Shown: positions 53,734 through 62,455, counted from the first letter of the stretch. The stretch: DNA of 64,000 nt from Streptomyces sp. V4I2 (GCF_030817655.1 NZ_JAUSZM010000003.1:7998001-8062000); one strand, 5' to 3'. Numbers and translations: made by a program. Notes: generated from the letters alone by a model not told the origin.

Positions 53734-55257
53734 GTGAGCAGCACCCTCTTCCGGACGAAGAAGGTCGAGCAGTCCATCCTCGATACCGAGGAGCCAGAGC
53801 ACGCGCTCAAGAAATCCTTGTCCGCGCTGGATCTGACCGTCTTCGGCGTCGGCGTCATCATCGGCACCGGCATCTTCGTCCTGACCGGCACCGTCGCCAG
53901 GAACAATGCCGGTCCCGCCGTCGCCCTGGCCTTCGTGGTGGCCGGGGTGGTCTGCGCGCTCGCCGCGCTCTGCTACGCCGAGTTCGCCTCCACCGTCCCG
54001 GTGGCCGGCTCGGCGTACACCTTCTCGTACGCCTCAATCGGTGAACTGCCCGCCTGGACCATCGGCTGGGACCTGGTCCTGGAGTTCGCGCTCGGCACGG
54101 CGGTGGTCGCCGTCGGCTGGTCCGGCTACGTCGCCTCGCTGATGGACAACGCCGGGTGGCAGCTGCCGGAGGCGCTCAGCGGCAGAGACGGGGCCGACGG
54201 CTTCGGCTTCGACATCCTCGCCGCCGCGCTCGTCCTGGTGCTCACCGCCATCCTGGTGCTCGGCACCAAGCTCTCCGCGCGTGTCACCTCGCTGGTCGTC
54301 GCCATCAAGGTGACGGTCGTCCTGACGGTGATCATCGCCGGTGCCTTCTTCATCAAGGGCGACAACTACGACCCGTTCATCCCGAAGGCGCAGGAGGTGC
54401 CGGCGGGCGACAGTCTCCAGTCCCCGCTCATCCAGCTGATGTTCGGCTGGGCGCCCTCCAACTTCGGCGTGATGGGCATCTTCACGGCCGCCTCGGTCGT
54501 CTTCTTCGCCTTCATCGGGTTCGACGTCGTCGCCACGGCCGCCGAGGAGACCAAGAACCCGCAGCGGGACATGCCCCGCGGCATCATCGGCTCCCTCGTC
54601 ATCTGCACCACGCTGTACGTCCTGGTGTCGATCGTCGTGACCGGCATGCAGCACTACACCGAGCTGTCCATCACCGCCCCGCTCGCCGACGCCTTCAAGG
54701 CCACCGGACACCCCTGGTACGCGGGCTTCATCAGCTTCGGCGCCGCCGTCGGCCTCACGACCGTCTGCATGATCCTGCTGCTGGGCCAGACCCGCGTCTT
54801 CTTCGCGATGAGCCGCGACGGACTACTGCCCCGCTTCTTCTCGCAGGTCCACCCACGGTTCAAGACCCCGCACCGCCCGACCATCCTGCTGGGCGTGCTC
54901 ATCGCGATCCTCGCCGGTTTCACCCCGCTGAGCGAACTCGCCGAGCTGGTGAACATCGGCACGCTGTTCGCCTTCGTGGTCGTCGCGATCGGCGTGATCA
55001 TCCTTCGCAGGTCCCGCCCCGACCTGCACCGGGCCTTCCGCACCCCGTGGGTGCCGTTCATCCCGATCCTGTCGGTGTGCGCCTCGCTCTGGCTGATGCT
55101 CAACCTGCCCGCCGAGACCTGGCTGCGGTTCGCCATCTGGATGGCGGTCGGTTTCGTCGTGTACTTCCTCTACGGCCGCTCCCACAGCCGTCTGGGCCGG
55201 CAGCAGGAGACCGAGGTCGGCCAGGTCGTGAAGCCGCCGAACGGCAGCGAGGGCTAA
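53734..55257 (+). CDS. APC-family amino acid permease (cationic amino acid transporter type)
   Basis: A 507-residue transporter with about 12 transmembrane segments. The APC opening is complete (LSALDLTVFGVGVIIGTGIF, VLTGTVARNNAGPAVALAFV), followed by ALCYAEFASTVPVAGSAYTF, FFAFIGFDVVATAAEETKNP and LGQTRVFFAMSRDGLLPRFF. These are the signatures of the YfnA/CAT branch, which carries branched or cationic amino acids by proton or substrate exchange. The start is the GTG at 53734 with GGGAGG upstream. The C-terminal 30 residues are hydrophilic. Substrate not determinable from sequence alone. Confidence 0.92.
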   Translation: MSSTLFRTKKVEQSILDTEEPEHALKKSLSALDLTVFGVGVIIGTGIFVLTGTVARNNAGPAVALAFVVAGVVCALAALCYAEFASTVPVAGSAYTFSYASIGELPAWTIGWDLVLEFALGTAVVAVGWSGYVASLMDNAGWQLPEALSGRDGADGFGFDILAAALVLVLTAILVLGTKLSARVTSLVVAIKVTVVLTVIIAGAFFIKGDNYDPFIPKAQEVPAGDSLQSPLIQLMFGWAPSNFGVMGIFTAASVVFFAFIGFDVVATAAEETKNPQRDMPRGIIGSLVICTTLYVLVSIVVTGMQHYTELSITAPLADAFKATGHPWYAGFISFGAAVGLTTVCMILLLGQTRVFFAMSRDGLLPRFFSQVHPRFKTPHRPTILLGVLIAILAGFTPLSELAELVNIGTLFAFVVVAIGVIILRRSRPDLHRAFRTPWVPFIPILSVCASLWLMLNLPAETWLRFAIWMAVGFVVYFLYGRSHSRLGRQQETEVGQVVKPPNGSEG

Positions 55258-55263
55258 GCCACC

Positions 55264-55400
55264 GGTGCTGCGGCCCGCGAGCGCCCGGGCTCCGGCAACG
55301 GAGGTCCGGGCGCGTCGTTCGTCAGGTCGGTCTGACGGACCGTGGGCCTGCTACCTCGGCCCCCAACTCGCCGACCTGATGCCGTAGTTCGTGGTCTGTT
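55264..55400 (-). repeat. Duplicated tail of the downstream NYN-domain gene with its terminator
   Basis: This segment is a diverged direct copy of about 135 bp at 55431-55566. On the minus strand it encodes DHELRHQVGELGAEVAGPRS then VRPT and stop, against DRELRRRVGELGAEVAGPRT then VRPT in the intact gene. It keeps the hairpin GCCCGG-GCTCCG/CGGAG-GT-CCGGGC, the same terminator as in the second copy. It is a vestigial second 3' end, left by tandem duplication or deletion of a paralogue. Confidence 0.8.
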
Positions 55401-55489
55401 GTTCCGTCCGGCACCGGGCGGTCGCTCGTCGGTGCTGCGGGCCCGCGAACGCCCGGGCCCCCGAAACGGAGGTCCGGGCGGGTCGTTCG

Positions 55490-55864
55490 TCAGGTCGGCC
55501 TGACGGTCCGTGGACCTGCTACCTCGGCGCCCAACTCGCCGACCCGGCGTCGCAGTTCGCGGTCCGCCGTCACGACCAGGACCGCGCGGTCACCCGCCTG
55601 GCCCGTCAGGGCCACGATGTGGTCGTCCCCGCTCCCCGGCGCGGCTTCCACCCGCACGCCCGGTACCGGCTCCACGCCACGGGCCGCGCCCTCGACAACG
55701 AGGACGATCTCCACCGCCCCGGAACGCCCCGGCACCCCGTCCGCCGCCAGCCGGTCCCGCAGCCGCTCCGCGGCCCCCCGCCGGTCGCGCCACCACCCGT
55801 CGGGCACCGACCCGACGACGTTCGCGGCGTCCACGATCACGAGCAGGGGGGCGTTGTCGTCCAT
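55490..55864 (-). CDS. NYN-domain-like protein (putative ribonuclease / NTP pyrophosphohydrolase annotation)
   Basis: A 124-residue protein starting MDDNAPLLVIVDAANVVGSV and continuing PDGWWRDRRGAAERLRDRLA. It has VEIVLVVEGAARGVEP and GDDHIVALTGQAGDRAVLVV, then TADRELRRRVGELGAEV. The VDAANVVGS strand, the paired acidic residues (GSGDDHI) and TADRELRRRV fit a NYN/PIN-like nuclease fold. Streptomyces homologues are often labelled NTP pyrophosphohydrolase without proof. The start is the ATG at 55864. Its 3' end and terminator are duplicated immediately downstream. Confidence 0.75.
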   Translation of the reverse strand: MDDNAPLLVIVDAANVVGSVPDGWWRDRRGAAERLRDRLAADGVPGRSGAVEIVLVVEGAARGVEPVPGVRVEAAPGSGDDHIVALTGQAGDRAVLVVTADRELRRRVGELGAEVAGPRTVRPT

Positions 55865-55926
55865 ACCGGCCAGGGTCCCACGGCCGATGGGGGAGCCGGG
55901 CGCCTGTTCAGTCCTCCCGCCTCTGT

Positions 55927-56817
55927 TCAGTCCTCCCGCTTCTCGTCGAAGCTCGCGAAGTACGCCGCCACCATGTCCTCGTCGGCGTGCCCCTGCGCGG
56001 CCGCCCGCTCCAGCCGCTCGGCGCTCGCGACGGCCACGTCCAGCCGTACGCCGTTCCGCTCGCCCGCCTGGACGATGAGACGGGCGTCCTTGGCGGCGGT
56101 GGCCACCCCGAACTGGGCGGGGGAGAGCCGGTCCTCGAGGACGAGCGCGGCCTTGGCGTGCAGATAGCCCATGTCGAGCGGGCCACCCGCGATGAGGTCG
56201 AAGAAGTTCTGCGGGTCGACGTCGAGGGCCTGGGAGAGGGCCAGCACCTCGCCGGTCGCCGCGGTGGCGGCGATGACCCAGCTGTTGGCCACCAGCTTCA
56301 GCCGCGTGGCGGAACCGGCCGCGCCGTCCTCGCCGGTCCACACCGTCCGGGCGCCGACCGCGTCGAAGACCGGCGTCACCGCGGCCCGACCCTCGTCGGG
56401 TCCGGCGGCCAGCACGGTCAGTTGGCCCGCCTCCGCGGGCTGCCGGGTGCCCAGCACCGGCGCGTCGAAGAAGACCAGGTGCTGCTCGCGGGCGAAGTCG
56501 GCCAGTTCGCCGATCGCCTCGATGCCCGCGGTCGTCGACTGCGCCCACGCGACGCCGGGACGCAGGCCGGGCACCGCCGCGCGCATCACATCCAGGGCGG
56601 CGGGGCCGTCGTACAGCATCGTTAGGACGACGTCGGCGCCCCGCACCGCCTCGGCGGGGGTGCCGGCGACGTACGCGCCGTCGGCGGCGAGGGGTTCGGC
56701 CTTGTCACGGGTGCGGTTCCAGGCCCGGACGGTGTGTCCGGCGCGGACGAGGTTGCGGGCCATCGCGGCCCCCATGATCCCGGTGCCGAGAACGCTCACG
56801 GTGCGGGTGTCGGTCAT
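55927..56817 (-). CDS. NAD(P)-dependent beta-hydroxyacid dehydrogenase family protein
   Basis: A 296-residue enzyme of the 6-phosphogluconate/3-hydroxyisobutyrate dehydrogenase family. The Rossmann motif is VSVLGTGIMGAAMARNLVRA. The substrate motif DAPVLGTRQPAEAGQLTVLA corresponds to the DAPVSGG block but with GTR replacing SGG-type residues. The catalytic lysine lies in RLKLVANSWVIAATAATGEV, where the family has GxxxKxxNN; here NS replaces NN. These departures suggest an imine-reductase-like or divergent subgroup rather than a classical HIBADH. Start ATG 56817. The C-terminal QGHADEDMVAAYFASF is normal. A 14-bp sequence around its stop (TTCAGTCCTCCCGC) is duplicated just downstream. Confidence 0.85.
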   Translation of the reverse strand: MTDTRTVSVLGTGIMGAAMARNLVRAGHTVRAWNRTRDKAEPLAADGAYVAGTPAEAVRGADVVLTMLYDGPAALDVMRAAVPGLRPGVAWAQSTTAGIEAIGELADFAREQHLVFFDAPVLGTRQPAEAGQLTVLAAGPDEGRAAVTPVFDAVGARTVWTGEDGAAGSATRLKLVANSWVIAATAATGEVLALSQALDVDPQNFFDLIAGGPLDMGYLHAKAALVLEDRLSPAQFGVATAAKDARLIVQAGERNGVRLDVAVASAERLERAAAQGHADEDMVAAYFASFDEKRED

Positions 56818-56953
56818 GACGTCAACTTCCTGTCCTCGTACGGTGCCGACTGCTGCCGACCAGCCTGCCCGATCGAAGCGGAAGCCGGCGGGGCGCCTCC
56901 CCGCACCCGGGGCCAGGCGGTGTCGGGAAACCCCCTCCGCTTAGAGTGAACCG

Positions 56954-57970
56954 GTGAACGGCGACTGGCTCCTACGCGGCCGAGACGGCCGCCTCAGTGT
57001 GTATCTGCCCGCGGGCGACGCCGTCCTGTGCCGCGCGGAGCGCGGGCCCGGCGGGTCGTGGGAACCCGCCCGCCGGGTGGGCGGCGGCCAGAAGCTGCAG
57101 CCCGTGCTCGCGGTCGGCCAGGGCGCCGACGGCTACGCCCATCTGGTCTCCTGGCGGCCCACCGCCTCCGGCGAGTGTGCCCTGGTGCACTCCACGCACT
57201 TCCGGCCCCGGCTCGCCGCCCTCGACTGGCTGTCGATCGGGCAGCCCGACAAGAAGGGCGCCCGCACCGGTACGCCCGCCGTCGCGGTCGACGCGCAGGG
57301 CCGCGCCCATGTCTTCGTGCGGAACAAGGGCGGCGGCGTGAGCATGGTCGCCCAGAAGGAGAAGGGCGGCTGGGACCCCTGGCGCGACCTCAAGGGGAGC
57401 GACGTACAGGAGGACTTGGCGGCCGTGACGGGGGAGTCCGGACGCGTCGAGCTGTACGCGGCCGTACCCGGCGGCCTCCTGCACTGGCGGCAGGAGAAGC
57501 CGGGCGCCCAGCCGGTCCTGGAGGAGACGATCGAGGCCCCGGTGCGCCCCGGCACACTGCGCGCCCTCGCCACCTCTCCGGAAAGCACGACTCTCTTCTT
57601 CGCCGACACCTCCGGCGACCTGTGCGCCTGGCGGCCCGGCGCCAAACCGGTCACGCTCCTCGCCTCCGCCGGACCCGGCCCGGTCTCCGCCGTCCGCTGC
57701 GAACTCGACGGCCACGACTGCACGTTGATCGCCCAACGCTCCGCGAGCGGCCGGGTGGCGTTCGCCGCGTACCCCACCGAGCATGAGTCGGCGGGCGCCT
57801 GGTGGACCGAGTCGGGGCCCCAGCTCCCCGCGGACGCCGAGGTGTGCCTGGCCGTCGACGAGGACGACCGGGTCGTCGCGGCGACGCTGTCACCCTCGTC
57901 CGGTCAACTGCTCCTGACCCGCCGCAAGGACGAGCCGGGGCTGGCGCTCACGGCTTGGCGGGAGGTCTGA
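56954..57970 (+). CDS. PLL-like beta-propeller protein (hypothetical), leaderless
   Basis: A 338-residue cytosolic protein made of repeated beta units such as DGYAHLVSWRPTASGECALV, TPAVAVDAQGRAHVFVRNKG, GRVELYAAVPGGLLHWRQEK and DTSGDLCAWRPGAKPVTLLA. This resembles five- to seven-bladed PLL/fucolectin-like propellers (DUF346-like). No signal peptide. TTAGAGT, a good -10 element, lies at 56940-56946, only 7 bp before the GTG at 56954, and no Shine-Dalgarno sequence is present. The mRNA probably starts at the start codon. Function unknown; possibly carbohydrate or peptide binding. Confidence 0.7.
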   Translation: MNGDWLLRGRDGRLSVYLPAGDAVLCRAERGPGGSWEPARRVGGGQKLQPVLAVGQGADGYAHLVSWRPTASGECALVHSTHFRPRLAALDWLSIGQPDKKGARTGTPAVAVDAQGRAHVFVRNKGGGVSMVAQKEKGGWDPWRDLKGSDVQEDLAAVTGESGRVELYAAVPGGLLHWRQEKPGAQPVLEETIEAPVRPGTLRALATSPESTTLFFADTSGDLCAWRPGAKPVTLLASAGPGPVSAVRCELDGHDCTLIAQRSASGRVAFAAYPTEHESAGAWWTESGPQLPADAEVCLAVDEDDRVVAATLSPSSGQLLLTRRKDEPGLALTAWREV

Positions 57971-58103
57971 GCGGCAAAGGGAGCAGGACGCGGGTGCGCA
58001 CATCCTATGATGGGCCCGCCCGGCCACTCGTACAAAGGTTCGAGATGCCGGACACGTCAGCAATCACATCTCCAACGCACTTACGCGGAAAGCGAGTTGG
58101 CCC

Positions 58104-58829
58104 ATGGCAATGGGGCGAAGAGTGTTCCTGGGCGGGTTCACCGCGGGCGCGGTGACCGTCGCCCTAGGCAGTGCGGACACCGCAGCCGCCGCCGAGCCGA
58201 CCACGACGTTCGCCGGCCCGGTGACCGCTCAGAAGTTCTACACCGACGCCACCGCGGAGTCCGCGTACTTCAAGACGACGTCGACGGACCACGCGACGAC
58301 CGTCTATCAGGCGGCCACGTCGGGCAGCGGCGCGGCCCTGAACGTGTCCTCCGAGAATCCGGACACCTCGGCGATGTACCTGAAGGGCAAGGAGACTGCG
58401 AACGGCACCCTCAAGATCACTCACGTGGGACACGCCGACGGCTCCGACTCCTGGGGCTCCGCCCTGTCGATCGACCTGAAGACGGCGGGGACCGCGGCCC
58501 AGGGCATCTACGTGTTCGCGTCCGCGCCGACCAAGGGCGCTCTGCTCACGCTGCGGAACAACACGGGGCTGGACGACTTCGTCGTCAAAGGCACCGGCCT
58601 GATCGGCGTCGGCATCGACCGCGGCGGCACCGTGCGCGGCCAGGTGCACGTGGTCCAGCGCACCAAGGCACCCGCGCTCGTCGTCCAGGGCGTGACCCAG
58701 ATCACCGATGTCGCCACGCCTCCGGCCGCGCCCGACTACACGGTCGGCGGGGGCCAGCTGTACGCGGAGGCCGGTGCGCTGAAGTGGCGCAGCTCCAGCG
58801 GCAGAGTCACCACGCTGGCCGAGGCGTAA
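58104..58829 (+). CDS. Tat-exported beta-rich protein of unknown function
   Basis: A 241-residue protein with a twin-arginine signal (GRRVFLGGFTAGAVTVALGS, cleavage near TAAAAE). The mature part is Thr/Ala/Gly-rich and repeats short strands (KFYTDATAESAYFKTTSTDH, NVSSENPDTSAMYLKGKETA, IYVFASAPTKGALLTLRNNT), ending with SSSGRVTTLAEA. The organisation resembles phage tail-fibre or hyaluronidase-like trimeric stalks, but I cannot name a family. Two in-frame ATGs (58104, 58110) are possible starts; neither has a strong ribosome site. It is followed 11 bp later by a 48-residue coiled-coil protein, likely co-expressed. Confidence 0.7.
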   Translation: MAMGRRVFLGGFTAGAVTVALGSADTAAAAEPTTTFAGPVTAQKFYTDATAESAYFKTTSTDHATTVYQAATSGSGAALNVSSENPDTSAMYLKGKETANGTLKITHVGHADGSDSWGSALSIDLKTAGTAAQGIYVFASAPTKGALLTLRNNTGLDDFVVKGTGLIGVGIDRGGTVRGQVHVVQRTKAPALVVQGVTQITDVATPPAAPDYTVGGGQLYAEAGALKWRSSSGRVTTLAEA

Positions 58830-58840
58830 GGGAAGCGAAG

Positions 58841-58987
58841 ATGCAACTGACCCCCGAGGAACTCATCTCGGAGTTCCACGACGCCGTCATGGAGCTGTAC
58901 TTCGCCCGAAAGCGCATAGCCGTTCTGGAGGCCGAGAACGACGAGCTGAGGGCCAGGCTCGAAGCCGTGGAGAAGAGCGACGCATGA
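58841..58987 (+). CDS. Small coiled-coil protein (48 residues)
   Basis: The frame reads MQLTPEELISEFHDAVMELY, then FARKRIAVLEAENDELRARL and EAVEKSDA. A leucine-zipper-like heptad pattern (IAVLEAENDELRARLEAVEK) dominates. GGGAAGCGAAG lies before the ATG at 58841. It follows the Tat-exported protein gene by 11 bp and ends at a strong terminator, so it belongs to the same transcript. No domain recognised; it could be an oligomerisation partner or chaperone-like helper. Confidence 0.65.
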   Translation: MQLTPEELISEFHDAVMELYFARKRIAVLEAENDELRARLEAVEKSDA

Positions 58988-59022
58988 GAAGAGGGCCTGC
59001 GCGATCGGCGCAGGCCCTCTTC
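58988..59022. terminator. Hairpin between convergent small-protein and fadB genes
   Basis: GAAGAGGGCCTGCGC and GCGCAGGCCCTCTTC form a perfect 15-bp stem around GATCG, directly after the small-protein stop. It ends 22 bp before the fadB stop, so it likely works in both directions. Confidence 0.92.
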
Positions 59023-59043
59023 ACGTCCTTACGGCGGTTACGG

Positions 59044-61170
59044 TTACGCCGGAACCGACGCCACGCCCGGAGCCAGGAACCGCTTCCCGGTCACGCGCTC
59101 GGAGACACCCTCGCGGTCCAGGTACGGCGTGATGCCGCCCAGGTGGAAGGGCCAGCCGGCGCCCGTGATCAGGCAGAGGTCGATGTCCTGGGCCTCGGCG
59201 ACGACGCCCTCGTCGAGCATGAGCCCGATCTCCTGCGCCACCGCGCCCAGGACGCGGTCACGGACCTGCTCCTCCGTCAGGACCACATCGCCCTGCTTGA
59301 GCAGCGCGGCGACCTCGGGGTCGAGCTCCGGCTTCCCGGAGTCGTACACGTAGAAGCCGCGCTTGCCCGCCTTGACGACGGCCGCGAGGTTCGGGGAGAC
59401 CGTGAAGCGGTCCGGGAAGGCCCGGTTGAGGGTCTCGGACACGTGCAGACCGATCGCGGGACCGACCAGCTCCAGGAGCACCAGCGGGGACATCGGCAGA
59501 CCGAGCGGCTCGACGGCCTTCTCGGCGACCTCGACCGACGTGCCCTCGTCGATGACGTTCTGGATCTCGCCCATGAAGCGGGTGAGGATGCGGTTCACGA
59601 CGAACGCCGGGGCGTCCTTCACCAGTACCGCGGTCTTCTTCAGCTTCTTGGCGACACCGAACGCGGTGGCGAGGGAGGCGTCGTCGGTCTGCTCGCCGCG
59701 GACGATCTCGAGCAGCGGCAGGATCGCGACCGGGTTGAAGAAGTGGAAGCCCACGACCCGCTCGGGGTTCTTCAGCTTCGACGCCATCTCGGTGACCGAC
59801 AGCGAGGAGGTGTTGGTGGCGAGGATCGCGTGCGCCGGGGCGACCGCCTCGACCTCCGCGAACACCTGCTGCTTGACGCCGATCTCCTCGAACACGGCCT
59901 CGATGATGAAGTCCGCGTCGGAGAAGCCCTCGGCCTTGTCCAGCACACCGGTCACCAGCGCCTTGAGGCGGTTGGCCTTGTCCTGGTTGATACGGCCCTT
60001 GCCGAGCAGCTTGTCGATCTCGGCGTGGACGTAGCCGACACCCTTGTCGACGCGCTCCTGGTCGATGTCGGTCAGCACGACCGGCACCTCCAGGCGGCGC
60101 AGGAACAGCAGCGCGAGCTGCGAGGCCATGAGGCCCGCGCCCACGACGCCCACCTTCGTCACCGGACGCGCCAGGTTCTTGTCCGGCGCACCCGCCGGAC
60201 GCTTGGCGCGCTTCTGGACGAGGTTGAACGCGTAGATCCCGGCGCGCAGTTCGCCGCCCATGATCAGGTCGGCGAGCGCCTTGTCCTCGGCGTCGTAGCC
60301 CTGCTGGAGGTCGCCGTTCTTGGCGGCGGCGATGATGTCGAGGGCGCGGTAGGCGGCCGGAGCCGCCCCGTGCACCTTGCTGTCCGCGATGAACCGGCCC
60401 TTGGCGACGGCCTGGTCCCAGGCCTCGCCGCGGTCGATCACCGGACGCTCGACCTCGACGTCGCCCTTGAGGACGTTGGCCGTCCAGAGCAGCGACTGCT
60501 CCAGGAAGTCGGCGCCCTCGAAGATCGCGTCGGCGATACCGAGGTCGAGGACCTGCTGACCCTTGAGCTGCTTGTTCTGGTTGAGCGAGTTCTCGATGAT
60601 CACCGAGACGGCCTTGTCGGCACCGATCAGGTTCGGCAGCAGGGTGCAGCCGCCCCAGCCCGGTACCAGACCGAGGAAGACCTCGGGGAGCGAGAAGGCG
60701 GCGATCGCCTTCGACACCGTGCGGTACTTGCAGTGCAGGCCGACCTCGACGCCACCGCCCATGGCCGCGCCGTTGTAGTACGCGAAGGTCGGCACAGCCA
60801 GGGCAGAGAGCCGCTTGAAGACCTCGTGACCGCCCTTGCCGATGGCGAGCGCGTCGTCGTGGTTCTTCAGGAGCTCGACGCCCTTGAGGTCCGCGCCGAC
60901 CGCGAAGATGAACGGCTTGCCGGTGATGCCGACACCGACGATCTCGCCGGCCGCGGCCTCCTTCTCGACCTGGTCGACGGCGGTGTTGAGGTTCGCCAGC
61001 GAGGCCGGGCCGAAGGTGGTCGGCTTGGTGTGGTCCAGGCCGTTGTCAAGGGTGATGAGCGCGAAACGGCCCGCACCGAACGGCAGGTCGAGGTGGCGTA
61101 CGTGCGCGGACGTCACGACCTCGTCGGGGAACAGCTCGGCCGCGCCCTTCAGGAGTTCAGCGGTGCTCAC
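59044..61170 (-). CDS. fadB: Fatty-acid oxidation multifunctional protein, FadB type (enoyl-CoA hydratase / 3-hydroxyacyl-CoA dehydrogenase)
   Basis: A 708-residue fusion. The N-terminal crotonase domain (about residues 1-190) keeps both catalytic glutamates in GGGVEVGLH and LPEVFLGLVPGWGG, with the oxyanion loop FAVGADLKGVELL. The middle Rossmann domain begins KVGVVGAGLMASQLALLFLR near residue 335. MASQ replaces the usual MGxG after the third glycine, an actinobacterial trait as far as I recall. The dehydrogenase domain shows ATNTSSLSVTEMASKLKNPE, VGFHFFNPVAILPLLEIVRG and DAPAFVVNRILTRFMGE. Start GTG 61170 overlaps the fadA stop (GTGA). With fadA it forms the beta-oxidation complex. Confidence 0.93.
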   Translation of the reverse strand: MSTAELLKGAAELFPDEVVTSAHVRHLDLPFGAGRFALITLDNGLDHTKPTTFGPASLANLNTAVDQVEKEAAAGEIVGVGITGKPFIFAVGADLKGVELLKNHDDALAIGKGGHEVFKRLSALAVPTFAYYNGAAMGGGVEVGLHCKYRTVSKAIAAFSLPEVFLGLVPGWGGCTLLPNLIGADKAVSVIIENSLNQNKQLKGQQVLDLGIADAIFEGADFLEQSLLWTANVLKGDVEVERPVIDRGEAWDQAVAKGRFIADSKVHGAAPAAYRALDIIAAAKNGDLQQGYDAEDKALADLIMGGELRAGIYAFNLVQKRAKRPAGAPDKNLARPVTKVGVVGAGLMASQLALLFLRRLEVPVVLTDIDQERVDKGVGYVHAEIDKLLGKGRINQDKANRLKALVTGVLDKAEGFSDADFIIEAVFEEIGVKQQVFAEVEAVAPAHAILATNTSSLSVTEMASKLKNPERVVGFHFFNPVAILPLLEIVRGEQTDDASLATAFGVAKKLKKTAVLVKDAPAFVVNRILTRFMGEIQNVIDEGTSVEVAEKAVEPLGLPMSPLVLLELVGPAIGLHVSETLNRAFPDRFTVSPNLAAVVKAGKRGFYVYDSGKPELDPEVAALLKQGDVVLTEEQVRDRVLGAVAQEIGLMLDEGVVAEAQDIDLCLITGAGWPFHLGGITPYLDREGVSERVTGKRFLAPGVASVPA

Positions 61171-62393
61171 TTGTCGCCTCCGGCGTCCTTGTGGTGCGGG
61201 TTCTCCCAGATGACCGTGGCGCCCATGCCGAAGCCGACGCACATGGTGGTGAGGCCGTAACGGACCTCCGGCTGCTCCTCGAACTGGCGGGCCAGCTGCG
61301 TCATCAGCCGGACGCCGGAGGAGGCCAGCGGGTGACCGTAGGCGATCGCACCGCCGTACTGGTTGACGCGCGCGTCGTCGTCCGCGATGCCGTAGTGGTC
61401 GAGGAAGGCCAGGACCTGGACGGCGAAGGCCTCGTTGATCTCGAAGAGGTTGATGTCCTCGATGGCGAGGCCCGCCTTGGCGAGGGCCTTCTCGGTGGCC
61501 GGGATCGGGCCGTAGCCCATGACCTCCGGCTCGACGCCCGCGAAGGCGTACGAGACCAGGCGCATCTTGACCGGCAGGTTGTTCTCGCGGGCGAAGTCCT
61601 CGCTCGCGATGAGGGAGGCGGTCGCACCGTCGTTCAGACCGGCCGCGTTGCCGGCGGTGACCCGCCCGTGCACACGGAACGGCGTCTTGAGACCGGCCAG
61701 GTTCTCCAGGGTGGTCCCCGGGCGCATCGGCTCGTCGGCGGTGACCAGGCCCCAGCCCGTCTCACCGGCCTCCGGGTTCGTCCGGCGTACGGAGATCGGG
61801 ACCAGGTCGGCCTGGATCTTGCCGTTGGCGTACGCCTTGGCGGCCTTCTCCTGCGAGCGCACCGCGTACTCGTCGGCGCGCAGCTTGGTGATCTGGGGGT
61901 AGCGGTCGTGCAGGTTCTCGGCGGTCATGCCCATGAACAGGGCGGACTCGTCGACCAGCTTCTCGCTGACGAACCGCGGGTTCGGGTCCACGCCCTCGCC
62001 CATGGGGTGGCGGCCCATGTGCTCGACACCACCGGCGACGGCGACGTCGTACGCGCCGAAGGCGACACTGCCCGCGACCGAGGTCACGGCGGTCAGCGCA
62101 CCGGCGCACATGCGGTCGATGGAGTAGCCGGGGACCGACTGGGGGAGACCGGCGAGGATGCCCGCGGTGCGGCCGAGGGTCAGGCCCTGGTCGCCGATCT
62201 GCGTGGTCGCGGCGATGGCGACCTCGTCGATCTTCTTCGGGTCGAGACCGGGGTTGCGCCGCAGCAGCTCCCGGATCGCCTTCACGACGAGGTCGTCGGC
62301 ACGGGTCTCGTGGTAGATGCCCTTCGGGCCCGCCTTGCCGAACGGGGTACGGACGCCGTCTACGAAGACGACGTCCCTGACGGTACGAGGCAC
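61167..62393 (-). CDS. fadA: Acetyl-CoA acyltransferase (thiolase), FadA type
   Basis: A 408-residue thiolase II-type enzyme performing the last step of beta-oxidation. The active-site nucleophile is Cys96 (YSIDRMCAGALTA). The other conserved elements are GVEHMGRHPM, GNAAGLNDGA, NEAFAVQ, GGAIAYGHPLASSG (His) and the second Cys in TTMCVGFGMG. The GTG at 62393 has CTGGAGGAGAG upstream. Its stop overlaps the fadB start, so fadA-fadB is one operon. A 16-bp perfect palindrome lies 47 bp before the start, probably the operator of a fatty-acyl-responsive regulator. Confidence 0.95.
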   Translation of the reverse strand: MPRTVRDVVFVDGVRTPFGKAGPKGIYHETRADDLVVKAIRELLRRNPGLDPKKIDEVAIAATTQIGDQGLTLGRTAGILAGLPQSVPGYSIDRMCAGALTAVTSVAGSVAFGAYDVAVAGGVEHMGRHPMGEGVDPNPRFVSEKLVDESALFMGMTAENLHDRYPQITKLRADEYAVRSQEKAAKAYANGKIQADLVPISVRRTNPEAGETGWGLVTADEPMRPGTTLENLAGLKTPFRVHGRVTAGNAAGLNDGATASLIASEDFARENNLPVKMRLVSYAFAGVEPEVMGYGPIPATEKALAKAGLAIEDINLFEINEAFAVQVLAFLDHYGIADDDARVNQYGGAIAYGHPLASSGVRLMTQLARQFEEQPEVRYGLTTMCVGFGMGATVIWENPHHKDAGGDK

Positions 62394-62439
62394 GATGGCT
62401 CTCCTCCAGAATGCGGGACGGCTCTACTGCTGCGATGCG

Positions 62440-62455
62440 CTGAGCGCGCGCTCAG
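62440..62455. promoter_or_regulatory. Perfect 16-bp palindrome upstream of fadA
   Basis: CTGAGCGCGCGCTCAG is self-complementary and sits 47 bp before the fadA start. The TGAGC-N4-GCTCA pattern suits a TetR-family regulator. No such regulator gene is adjacent. Confidence 0.65.
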
